Part shown: piece by piece, positions 1 to 5,826 of the stretch
How the letters are laid out: the number at the start of each line of letters is the position of its first letter
Position numbering within the stretch: position 1 is the first letter of the stretch
Assembly: GCA_016929815.1 (NCBI GenBank)
Contig: JAFGIC010000017.1
Span: 1 to 6,918 of the forward strand
DNA length: 6,918 bases
Source: Deltaproteobacteria bacterium
GTDB lineage: Bacteria > Desulfobacterota > DSM-4660 > Desulfatiglandales > HGW-15
Direction: 5' to 3'
The notes under the pieces: generated by a model
The model's input: the letters and a program-made list of their open reading frames with translations, nothing else
Told to the model about the DNA's origin: nothing
Databases searched by the model: none
Program-made: the position numbers and the translations under genes

Positions 1-548
1 ATACTATGGACGGCATTTTTGCGGATTGGGTCAAGGCCTGTGGTGGGCTCGTCAAAAAGAATGATTTCGGGCTCGGTAACAAGGGCCCTTGCCAGGGCAA
101 CCCTCTTTTTCATTCCCCCTGAAAGCTGTGAGGGGTATTTATCCCCTATCTCCCGGAGGTCAAGCTGCTCCATTTTGCCCATAACCATTCTGTGTATAAC
201 CGTATCTGATAAATGATTTTTTTCTTTTAAGGGCAGTGCTATGTTTTCAGAGACGGTCATCGAGTCGAAAAGCGCGGTTCCCTGGAACATGTAACTGAAT
301 TTACGCTTAAGCTCCTTTTTCTCGGCATTACTCATTTTCGAAAAAGGACGGCCCTGGAACAATATCTGACCGGAATCCGGTTCCACGAGACCAATGATAT
401 GCTTTAACAATACTGTCTTGCCAACGCCGCTCTTTCCTATTATTGTTGTAATCTCCCCTTTGTAGATACTGAGGTTGGCGTCTTTAAGGACAAACTGTTC
501 GCCAAAGCCCTTGGTAACGTTAATAAACTGAATGAGTGCCTGTTTCAT
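1..548 (-). CDS. mlaF: ABC transporter ATP-binding protein, MlaF-like (partial, C-terminus off window)
   Basis: ATPase subunit of an Mla-type lipid transporter; by family knowledge it powers phospholipid movement between inner and outer membranes, working in the cytoplasm bound to MlaE. Reading leftward from the ATG at 546-548, 182 codons are visible. Seen directly: Walker A GKSGVGKT (residues 38-45), Q-loop Q89 (YMFQGTALFDSMTV), ABC signature LSGGM (142-146) followed by KKRVALARAL, Walker B IILFDE (162-167) and D-loop GLDPI. The MFQ...ALFDSMTV and LSGGMKKRV...TTGLDPI wording is typical of MlaF rather than of other importers. The H-loop and C-terminal end lie beyond the window edge. It follows the mlaE-like gene after a 124-bp gap, the order E then F, whereas E. 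coli has F then E. The ribosome site is weak (CGGGGC); an in-frame TTG at 563 is a poorer alternative start. Confidence 0.93.
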   Translation of the reverse strand, partial: MKQALIQFINVTKGFGEQFVLKDANLSIYKGEITTIIGKSGVGKTVLLKHIIGLVEPDSGQILFQGRPFSKMSNAEKKELKRKFSYMFQGTALFDSMTVSENIALPLKEKNHLSDTVIHRMVMGKMEQLDLREIGDKYPSQLSGGMKKRVALARALVTEPEIILFDEPTTGLDPIRKNAVHS

Positions 549-580
549 AAAGCCCCGATGCAATAGGTATCTGATTCTGA

Positions 581-616
581 ATGCCTGATAACGAATAAAG
601 GCCGATTATCCGGCAT
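581..616. repeat. Imperfect hairpin between mlaE and mlaF
   Basis: Arms ATGCC-T-GATAA (581-591) and TTATC-C-GGCAT (606-616) pair as 5 + 5 bp around one mismatch, with a 14-nt loop. It sits in the 124-bp gap between the permease stop and the ATPase start. No T-run follows on either strand, so it does not look like an intrinsic terminator. It could be an mRNA processing or stability element that sets subunit ratios; this role is inference. Confidence 0.5.
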
Positions 617-672
617 CAACTGATTTTGTATACCTAAGAGTAATATTGAACCTGCAATCTTTCTATAAATTC

Positions 673-1476
673 CTAAAGTAAAAAAGATGTCATAACATAG
701 TCTGAGACCAGGATCATGACACATGAGATAACCACCGCCGAGGTGGTCGAGAGGCTCACCCCTTTGGCTCCATATCCTTCGCTCCTTGTATGGGTGAAAT
801 AGCCTTGGAAACAGCATACCGTAGCAACTAAAATTGCAAATATAATTGATTTGACTCCTCCCCCGATAAGATCGTCCATGATAATGCCCGACTTGACGCG
901 GTACATATAGATTGCAGGATTAAGCCCCAAAAGGACGGAACCCGTTAGATATCCGCCCCAGATCCCGACCACTACAAATATGGCGGTAAGGAGGGGGAAG
1001 CTGATTACGGATGCTGCGATCCTTGGGCTTACAAGAAATCGGATTGGATTGATGTCCATTGTCTCGAGTGCGTCGATCTGCTCTGAGATTCGCATAATTC
1101 CAATCTCTGCGGCCATTGCGGAACCGGCCCTTCCGATCACCATTATGGCGGTAAGCACGGGACCAAGTTCACGAATCAGGGAAAGGGCTACGGCAGCGCC
1201 TAACAGTCCTTCCGAACCAAATTTTGAGAGGGTATAATAACCCTGAAGGCCCAGAACCATCCCCGTAAAGGCGCCGGTCAGACATATGACAAAGATGGAT
1301 TTCATGCCGATAAAGTAGACCTGGTGGACGATCTTGGATATCTGTAAAGGAAGGGAAAATATATGAAAAGAGCCATTTATAAAGAATTTGCCCGCTCTTC
1401 CCATCTCTTGAACCAAAAAAATAGTTAATCTGCCCAACGCATTAAACGGGATAACCATTAGGGAGGGATTCGCCAT
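673..1476 (-). CDS. mlaE: Lipid ABC transporter permease, MlaE family
   Basis: Integral inner-membrane permease of an Mla-type transporter, partner of the MlaF-like ATPase encoded next. 267 residues with the ATG at 1476, matching the usual length of about 260. Seen: an amphipathic N-terminal stretch, hydrophobic segments near residues 60-80, 92-126, 150-185, 208-225 and 245-265, and the family core RELGPVLTAIMVIGRAGSAMAAEIG (102-126) leading into SEQIDALETMDINPIRFLVSPR (131-152), the cytoplasmic coupling region. The C-terminal GGGVKS...GYFTHTRSEGYGAKGVS is also typical. I chose ATG 1476 because AAGGAA lies at ideal spacing upstream; an in-frame GTG at 1506 would add ten residues but has no good ribosome site. 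The MCE protein MlaD is not in the window and is expected downstream (leftward). Confidence 0.94.
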   Translation of the reverse strand: MANPSLMVIPFNALGRLTIFLVQEMGRAGKFFINGSFHIFSLPLQISKIVHQVYFIGMKSIFVICLTGAFTGMVLGLQGYYTLSKFGSEGLLGAAVALSLIRELGPVLTAIMVIGRAGSAMAAEIGIMRISEQIDALETMDINPIRFLVSPRIAASVISFPLLTAIFVVVGIWGGYLTGSVLLGLNPAIYMYRVKSGIIMDDLIGGGVKSIIFAILVATVCCFQGYFTHTRSEGYGAKGVSLSTTSAVVISCVMILVSDYVMTSFLL

Positions 1477-1622
1477 TATGTTTCCTTTTTCATTAATGAA
1501 AATCACCCTGCTGTTGCGATTCGCAAATACTGCTTCTGACGATCTTTGCCTATCACCGCCCTCAGCATATCATACCGAAATGATAAGTTGTAATTGCCTT
1601 TCCTCTGATGGGCCGTTCCATA

Positions 1623-1651
1623 TCTATACCAGACCATATTTGAATAATCAA
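1623..1651 (-). promoter_or_regulatory. Predicted sigma70 promoter for mlaEF
   Basis: On the minus strand a -35 TTGATT (1646-1651) and a -10 TATAGA (1623-1628) are separated by exactly 17 bp. TGG directly before the -10 makes an extended -10 (TGnTATAGA). Transcription would begin near 1616, giving a leader of about 140 nt before the mlaE start. Each hexamer matches consensus at 4 of 6 positions; spacing and extended -10 strengthen the call. Confidence 0.5.
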
Positions 1652-1755
1652 TTTTTATGCCATACGTAAAATAAATCAAATCAATTATGGATATTGCGTG
1701 TTGCATGAGAGAGAAGGCTGAGAAGATGAATAATGTTCCTTATTTGATCGGATAT

Positions 1756-1781
1756 TTGACGAATTATCATTAAATTGACGA
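1756..1781. repeat. TTGACGA direct repeat pair
   Basis: TTGACGA occurs at 1756-1762 and again at 1775-1781, a 19-bp period, with an AT-rich spacer. Relative to the predicted mlaEF start near 1616 the pair lies at about -140 to -165, a position suited to an activator site. No factor is recognised; chance is possible because the units are only 7 bp. Confidence 0.3.
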
Positions 1782-1793
1782 GGAGGTTGGTGT

Positions 1794-2681
1794 CTAAGTT
1801 GCCGGATCCATATGTACAATGACCCGATCAAAATCATCCAATTCTGAATACAGGCAATTCTCAACAGCTTTTGCTATCTTGTGGCCCTCTATAACCGTAA
1901 GTTGACCGTCAACTACGATGTGGGCCTCCATCTGATAAAGACCTCCCGAGGTTCGCACCCTGAGATCATGTATATCGATGACCCCGTCGACACTAAGCGC
2001 GCAGCCCCTCATCTTGTCCAGTATTTCGGGAGGAGGGGCCGTGTCGGTAAATTCTCTTAATGCATTTTTTAGGATGTCAAGGCCCACTTTTACGATAAAG
2101 AAGGATACCAGTAAGGCGGCAAAGGAGTCGAGGATATGCCATGAGGGATTTATTCGCGCGCCGGCAACACCGAGGAGTGCGGCCAAGGATGAAATGGCAT
2201 CCGAGCGGTGGTGCCAGGCGTTGGCCACGATCAACTGGCTTTTTATACGCCGACCGATAAATACCGTATACCGGTAAAGGGCCTCTTTGGATACTACGGA
2301 TACGGCGGCCACGATCAGGGCAAGATTCCTGGGATGATATTCTGTGTGAGAATATATATTCACGACCGACCTTATCCCGAGGTATAAGGCGGTAGTGATC
2401 AGGGCAAACCCTACGATCGCGGAAGCAAGGGTTTCGATGCGGGCGTGGCCAAAGGGGTGCCCTTCATCCGGTTCCTTTCGCCCGATCTTCAGACCAAGCA
2501 GCACAATAGCGTCTGTAAAGAGATCGGAAATAGAGTGGACAGCGTCCGCTATAAGCGCTTGACTCATTCCGTATATGCCGGCCAGAAGTTTGAGAAAAAT
2601 CAAAATGGCATTGATTAAGGCCCCTATCAGTGTAATGGATCTGCCCTCCCGGGTTGATCTTCTGCCGCGGTATTCAGACAT
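1794..2681 (-). CDS. Cation diffusion facilitator (CDF) metal efflux transporter
   Basis: Proton-driven exporter of divalent metal (Zn, Fe, Cd, Co or Mn) from the cytoplasm, 295 residues, full family length. Six membrane segments are visible near residues 16-38, 43-65, 85-107, 119-137, 152-175 and 183-203, followed by the cytoplasmic ferredoxin-like domain. By alignment in my head with FieF, the transport site is H49 and D53 (HSISD, segment 2) with H157 and D161 (HHRSD, segment 5): an HD-HD set, typical of Zn-type members, where FieF has DD-HD. The second site equivalents D72, H75 and H79 (EGHPFGHARIE) and the C-terminal binuclear site equivalents H238, H254, H267, H290 and D292 are all present. 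Start ATG 2681 has a modest GAAGAG ribosome site. It follows the ArsR-like gene by 77 bp on the same strand, so an ArsR-controlled metal-efflux operon is likely. Confidence 0.93.
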   Translation of the reverse strand: MSEYRGRRSTREGRSITLIGALINAILIFLKLLAGIYGMSQALIADAVHSISDLFTDAIVLLGLKIGRKEPDEGHPFGHARIETLASAIVGFALITTALYLGIRSVVNIYSHTEYHPRNLALIVAAVSVVSKEALYRYTVFIGRRIKSQLIVANAWHHRSDAISSLAALLGVAGARINPSWHILDSFAALLVSFFIVKVGLDILKNALREFTDTAPPPEILDKMRGCALSVDGVIDIHDLRVRTSGGLYQMEAHIVVDGQLTVIEGHKIAKAVENCLYSELDDFDRVIVHMDPAT

Positions 2682-2758
2682 AATGTTTTCTCTTCTATCT
2701 TCCTCTCACATTATCCTTATCCAAATAACTGCCTGGCAATATATTAATGTTGAAAATA

Positions 2759-3103
2759 TTACCGCTTGCATATGTCCTCTCGCCGGATGGAGGGGAGCTT
2801 TTCAACAAGGTCCCTTATTTCCCGGTAGTCGTCAATCCAGTGCCTCAGATTACCCAGCATACTGGCGGCATAGGGATTCTTATCCCCTTCCGCAAGCCGG
2901 TAGTTTACCCAGAGACCGTCCTTTTCAGATGTCACTAAGCCGGCATCTTCAAGCATCTTTAAATGTTTGGACACAGTAGGTTGTGCAACCTTCAGAGCGG
3001 ACTGCAGCTCACAGACACACAGCTTCCTTTGCTGCAGCATCTTTAATATCTTTATACGATTCGGGTCGGAGAGTGACTTCATCACTTTTATGAAATCTTT
3101 CAT
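2759..3103 (-). CDS. ArsR-family metal(loid)-responsive transcriptional repressor
   Basis: Winged-helix dimeric DNA-binding repressor, 114 residues, normal length. Seen: MKSLSDPNRIKILKML (8-23), the helix KLCVCEL (27-33), the recognition helix AQPTVSKHLKMLEDAGLV (40-57) and the wing with EKDGLWVNYRL (60-70). C29 and C31 match the ELCVCDL As(III)/Sb(III) thiol site of classical ArsR; another Cys, C112, is near the C-terminus and could be a third ligand. The alpha5 Zn site of CzrA/SmtB is not evident (region NLRHWIDDYREI). ATG 3103 is preceded by AAGGG at good spacing. The gene heads a leftward unit with the CDF exporter and has a strong promoter; autorepression is expected from the family. Inducer metal is uncertain. 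Confidence 0.93.
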   Translation of the reverse strand: MKDFIKVMKSLSDPNRIKILKMLQQRKLCVCELQSALKVAQPTVSKHLKMLEDAGLVTSEKDGLWVNYRLAEGDKNPYAASMLGNLRHWIDDYREIRDLVEKLPSIRREDICKR

Positions 3104-3133
3104 TGCATGGCCCTTATTATATTACTGATTGGC

Positions 3134-3162
3134 AATGTAGATCTTTGAGTTTCAGTTGTCAA
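3134..3162 (-). promoter_or_regulatory. Predicted strong sigma70 promoter for arsR-CDF
   Basis: On the minus strand a perfect -35 TTGACA (3157-3162) and a -10 TACATT (3134-3139, 4 of 6) are spaced exactly 17 bp. The sequence upstream of the -35 is AT-rich (CTTATTTTTACTATGAC), like an UP element. Transcription would start near 3127, about 24 nt before the arsR ATG. Confidence 0.65.
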
Positions 3163-3203
3163 GTCATAGTAAAAATAAGATACGGTTTGTTTTTATAGAT
3201 CTA
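3138..3203. promoter_or_regulatory. Candidate operator: TAGATCT repeated in both divergent promoters
   Basis: TAGATCT occurs at 3138-3144, overlapping the arsR -10, and again at 3196-3202 within the perfect palindrome TAGATCTA, between the -35 and -10 of the thiolase promoter. Both copies would block RNA polymerase if bound. ArsR proteins bind inverted repeats at such positions, but no longer dyad typical of ArsR operators was found, so this is inference. Confidence 0.3.
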
Positions 3204-3215
3204 ATCGGATAGAAT
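3187..3215 (+). promoter_or_regulatory. Predicted sigma70 promoter for the thiolase operon
   Basis: A -35 TTGTTT (3187-3192, 3 of 6) and a -10 TAGAAT (3210-3215, 5 of 6) are spaced 17 bp. Transcription would start near 3222, giving a leader of about 60 nt. Its -35 lies only about 24 bp from the arsR -35 on the other strand, so the promoters are back to back. Confidence 0.45.
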
Positions 3216-3284
3216 TCAAAATTTTCCTATGTTAATATACGTTGTACACTAGTTTAAAGAAAACAGAAGAAGGAGGAAAACGAT

Positions 3285-4481
3285 ATGTTGACCAAAGCGT
3301 ATATACCCTACGGAGGTTATTATTCAAGTCCCTTTTGCCGGTGGCAGGGGAAGATGGCCAATGAGAACGCCATCGTTTTAGGCGCCTCTACGGCTAATCG
3401 CTGGTTTACGAGCAGGGATTTGGACCCTACTGTTATCGACTATCTCTACTATGGGATAACAGTGGCGCAACCCCGCATGTTTTACAGCCACAACTGGGCC
3501 GCAGCCATGTTAGTGGACGGGAAGAAAGATCTGCCCGGGCTGATGGTAAACCAGGCCTGTACTACTTCAACGACCTGTATCCATCTTTCTGCCGTGAATA
3601 TTGAAATAGGCGCCTATGAAACCGCCTTTGCACTGATGTCGGACAGATGTTCAAACGGTCCCCACACGGTTTGGCCGCAGCCAATGGGTCCGGGCGGGGA
3701 AGTGGAGTCGGAAAACTGGATGATGGACAATTTCAATAAGGATCCGTGGGGAGGTCTAAAAATGATCCAGACGGCTGAAAAGGTTGCAGCGGATGTCGGG
3801 ATCACAAGGGAAGAATGCGATGCGGTAACGTTGAAGCGATATGAGCAGTACCAGGATGCCCTAACTAATGACAGGGGCTTTCAGAAAAGGTATATGTTTC
3901 CGGTTGAAGTAAGGGTTTCAAGAAAAAAGAGCGTTATGGTGGAAGAGGATGAGGGGGTGACTCCCACAACGGCGGAAGGGCTGGCAAGACTCAAACCGCT
4001 TGAATCCGGGGGAGTCCTGACATTCGGATCTCAGACCTATCCGGCGGATGGGAACTGCGGTTTTATAGTTACCACCCGGGAGAAAGCCAGGGAGCTAAGC
4101 GCAGATCCCAAGACGGAGATCCAGGTTATATCCTACGGTTTTGCCAGGGCGAAAAGGGGTTATATGGCTGCGGCCCCTGTGCCGGCAGCGGAAATGGCCC
4201 TCAAAAACGCCGGCCTGAAGATTGAGGAAATGAAGGCGATAAAGACCCATAATCCTTTTGCTGTGAACGATATCAATATGGCCAAGAAGATGGGCTTTGA
4301 TGTGATGTGGATGAATAACTATGGGAGTTCATTGATCTATGGACACCCCCAGGGGCCCACGGCCGGAAGACTTATTGCCGAGTTATTGGAGGAACTGGTT
4401 TTAGTCGGAGGGGGCTATGGTCTATGGGCCGGGTGTGCAGCAGGAGATACGGGCGCCGCGCTTGTATTAAAGGTGGGTTGA
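3285..4481 (+). CDS. Thiolase-superfamily acyl-CoA acetyltransferase
   Basis: Likely catalyses thiolytic cleavage of a 3-oxoacyl-CoA to acetyl-CoA and a shortened acyl-CoA (or the reverse condensation) in the cytoplasm. 398 residues, normal thiolase length. Seen: nucleophile C92 in VNQACTTSTTCIHLSAVNIEIG (88-109), catalytic H354 in YGHPQGPTAGR (352-362), and the second acid/base C384 in AGCAAGDTGAALVL (382-395). The usual NEAF motif is replaced by HNPF (322-325), closer to the HDCF form of SCP2-type thiolases. The opening YIPYGGYYSSPFCRWQG, and SNGPHTVWPQPMGPGGEVESENWMMDNF further in, recall thiolases of strict anaerobes, including those in benzoyl-CoA pathway clusters (BamN-like, from memory). 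ATG 3285 has an excellent AGGAGG at 3271-3276. The iron-sulfur gene follows after 104 bp. Substrate chain length cannot be read from sequence. Confidence 0.9.
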   Translation: MLTKAYIPYGGYYSSPFCRWQGKMANENAIVLGASTANRWFTSRDLDPTVIDYLYYGITVAQPRMFYSHNWAAAMLVDGKKDLPGLMVNQACTTSTTCIHLSAVNIEIGAYETAFALMSDRCSNGPHTVWPQPMGPGGEVESENWMMDNFNKDPWGGLKMIQTAEKVAADVGITREECDAVTLKRYEQYQDALTNDRGFQKRYMFPVEVRVSRKKSVMVEEDEGVTPTTAEGLARLKPLESGGVLTFGSQTYPADGNCGFIVTTREKARELSADPKTEIQVISYGFARAKRGYMAAAPVPAAEMALKNAGLKIEEMKAIKTHNPFAVNDINMAKKMGFDVMWMNNYGSSLIYGHPQGPTAGRLIAELLEELVLVGGGYGLWAGCAAGDTGAALVLKVG

Positions 4482-4516
4482 CCCTGTAGTCGCAACAGTA
4501 GGTTTGAGTTTGACAA

Positions 4517-4534
4517 GGTTCAAGATTTTGAATC
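4517..4534 (+). repeat. Small inverted repeat before the iron-sulfur gene
   Basis: GGTTCAA (4517-4523) and TTGAATC (4528-4534) pair around a 4-nt loop GATT (7 bp including one G-U). The core TTCAAnnnnTTGAA is a symmetric DNA site that sits just downstream of a TTGACA at 4510-4515 and eight bases before the Shine-Dalgarno sequence. It could be an operator or an mRNA hairpin that affects translation; no matching -10 was found for the TTGACA. Confidence 0.4.
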
Positions 4535-4541
4535 CGCATCT

Positions 4542-4549
4542 GAGGAGGG
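4542..4549 (+). promoter_or_regulatory. Strong Shine-Dalgarno without an adjacent ATG/GTG/TTG
   Basis: GAGGAGGG is a near-perfect ribosome site, yet no ATG, GTG or TTG follows within a usable distance. The only in-frame near-cognate codon at ideal spacing is ATA at 4556-4558, seven bases after GGAGG. Starting there adds IVNRNQGREF to the iron-sulfur protein; the frame is open back to a TGA at 4541-4543. The first ordinary start, ATG 4586, lies 37 bases downstream with only a modest AGAG nearby. Confidence 0.6.
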
Positions 4550-4585
4550 AATATCATAGTCAACCGGAACCAAGGTAGAGAGTTC

Positions 4586-5650
4586 ATGTGCATACAGTGC
4601 GGAATGTGCACAGGGGGCTGTCCTGAAGCAGGGATAAGCCCTTTCAATATACGTATGCTGGTAAGGAAGAGGCACCTGCACCGGGAAATAGATCAATTAC
4701 TTCCCTGGTACTGCACTTCATGTGGCGCCTGCACCTTGGATTGTCCCAGGGATGTAAAGCCATCGGAGGTGATTATTGGTATAAGATCCGCCCTTGTTGA
4801 AGAGGGAAGAATTCCTTTGTCGCTCCAAAAGGCCCTTGAGAACACCTTCCTGCAAAAAAATCCGTGGGGTCGTCCACGCACCAAAAGGGGTGACTGGTTG
4901 AATGATCTCGATATTGAGGTTCCCCATATAAGCGAGACAGAATCAAAAAGACTGCTTTTCACGTGCTGTATCCAGGCCTATGATCCGCGATGTATGGTCA
5001 TACCGGTAAATGTGGCGAGGATACTAAACAGGGCCGGTATGGAGTTCGGCATCCTTGGGAATGAGGAGGCCTGTTGCGGAAACGAGATACGAAGGATAGG
5101 GGAGTCAGGTCTTTTTGAAGAGCTTTTGGAAGAGAATGTCGCCGTTTTTGAAAGATACGGGGTGCGTGAGATAATCACCCTGTCGCCCCACTGCATGAAT
5201 GCCCTGAAAAGGGAATACGGCAATCACGGATTTAAGGTATCTCATTATACTGAAGTATTGGCTGCCATGATAGATGCGGGCTCCATTGCCTTCAATGGGT
5301 CCTATAACGGGAAGGTGATCTATCATGATCCCTGTTTCCTTGGGAAGCAAAACAATGTTTTCGATGAACCGAGGGAAATTCTCAGGGCCATAAAAGGTCT
5401 TGAGCTACTCGAATTTTCGGAATCGAGAAAGCTTTCCCTTTGCTGCGAAGGGGGTGGCGGAAGGATGTTTTATGAGGCCGAGATTTCGGGGCAAAGAAAT
5501 AGTGAAAAGAGGGTGCTGGAGGCGATTCAAAAGGGGGCTGAAGCGCTCGTAACGAGCTGTCCTTTTTGTGTTATGAATTTTGAAGATCCCGCCACGGAAG
5601 AAGGGCTCCCGGTAAAAGAGCTATCCGAAATAGTGATAGAGGTCTTATAA
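4586..5650 (+). CDS. HdrD-like iron-sulfur oxidoreductase (fused HdrC-type ferredoxin and two CCG domains)
   Basis: Electron-transfer protein of the heterodisulfide reductase / glycolate oxidase GlpC-like family, probably cytoplasmic or membrane-associated. With ATG 4586 it has 354 residues. Domains: two [4Fe-4S] motifs, C2-C5-C8-C12P and C43-C46-C49-C53P; first CCG domain with C127/C128, C163-C164 and C203; second CCG domain with C250, C286-C287 and C325-x-x-C328. The second CCG set is canonical, able to bind the noncubane clusters known from HdrB; in the first, CxxC reads S200-P-H-C203, so one ligand is missing. No membrane helix is visible. Starting at this ATG puts the first cluster Cys at residue 2, which is unusual, and favours an upstream start at ATA 4556 (364 residues). 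It probably shares an operon with the thiolase and may pass electrons from acyl-CoA oxidation (via ETF) or thiol/disulfide chemistry; the partner is unknown. Confidence 0.88.
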   Translation: MCIQCGMCTGGCPEAGISPFNIRMLVRKRHLHREIDQLLPWYCTSCGACTLDCPRDVKPSEVIIGIRSALVEEGRIPLSLQKALENTFLQKNPWGRPRTKRGDWLNDLDIEVPHISETESKRLLFTCCIQAYDPRCMVIPVNVARILNRAGMEFGILGNEEACCGNEIRRIGESGLFEELLEENVAVFERYGVREIITLSPHCMNALKREYGNHGFKVSHYTEVLAAMIDAGSIAFNGSYNGKVIYHDPCFLGKQNNVFDEPREILRAIKGLELLEFSESRKLSLCCEGGGGRMFYEAEISGQRNSEKRVLEAIQKGAEALVTSCPFCVMNFEDPATEEGLPVKELSEIVIEVL

Positions 5651-5747
5651 TATCATTGAGTGCGGATAATATTTATTGATAACACCCTTCTGAGACAGCC
5701 ATACCCTGAAAAAACATTTCGATGCCGTGTATCAAGTTAATTAAGGA

Positions 5748-5776
5748 TTGACATCTCCCATAAAGTAGGTTTTAAG
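5748..5776 (+). promoter_or_regulatory. Predicted sigma70 promoter for the hypothetical gene at 5827
   Basis: A perfect -35 TTGACA (5748-5753) and a -10 TTTAAG (5771-5776, 4 of 6) are 17 bp apart. TTAATTAA directly upstream (5737-5744) gives an AT-rich UP-like tract. Transcription would start near 5783, about 44 nt before the ATG. No clear terminator for the iron-sulfur gene was found in 5651-5747, so read-through is also possible. Confidence 0.5.
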
Positions 5777-5826
5777 TCTTCTATTGCAATTCAATATCGC
5801 AAAAGTTTAACCGAGGGGAGAATCCA

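Larger units (their letters stand above)
1477..1793. other. Non-coding gap between the CDF gene and mlaE
   Basis: About 317 bases without a convincing gene. It holds the likely mlaEF promoter (1623-1651) and a roughly 140-nt leader before the permease ATG. A pair of TTGACGA direct repeats (1756-1762 and 1775-1781) lies 19 bp apart, close to two helical turns. I see no clear intrinsic terminator for the CDF gene that ends at 1794. A 67-codon minus-strand frame here (1503-1706) lacks a ribosome site and any recognisable features. Confidence 0.6.

Noticed and set aside
1650..1668. Sigma54-like TGGCATAAAAATTGA on the minus strand upstream of mlaE
   Set aside because: GG-N10-GA lacks the conserved C at -12, and a better sigma70 extended -10 promoter overlaps the same area.
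1503..1706. 67-codon minus-strand frame whose stop overlaps an upstream GTG of mlaE
   Set aside because: No ribosome site before its ATG, composition unlike a protein, and it contains the best mlaEF promoter; the true mlaE start is better placed at 1476.
1787..1819. GAGGAGG (1780-1786) followed by TTG/GTG on the plus strand, an 11-codon reading frame
   Set aside because: Too short and antisense to the end of the CDF gene; most likely chance.
2575..2979. 134-codon plus-strand frame
   Set aside because: Antisense to the CDF start and the ArsR gene, both of which have clear family motifs.
4510..4540. TTGACA before the iron-sulfur gene as an internal promoter
   Set aside because: No acceptable -10 lies 16-18 bp downstream (TCCGCA), so it was kept only as context for the nearby inverted repeat.
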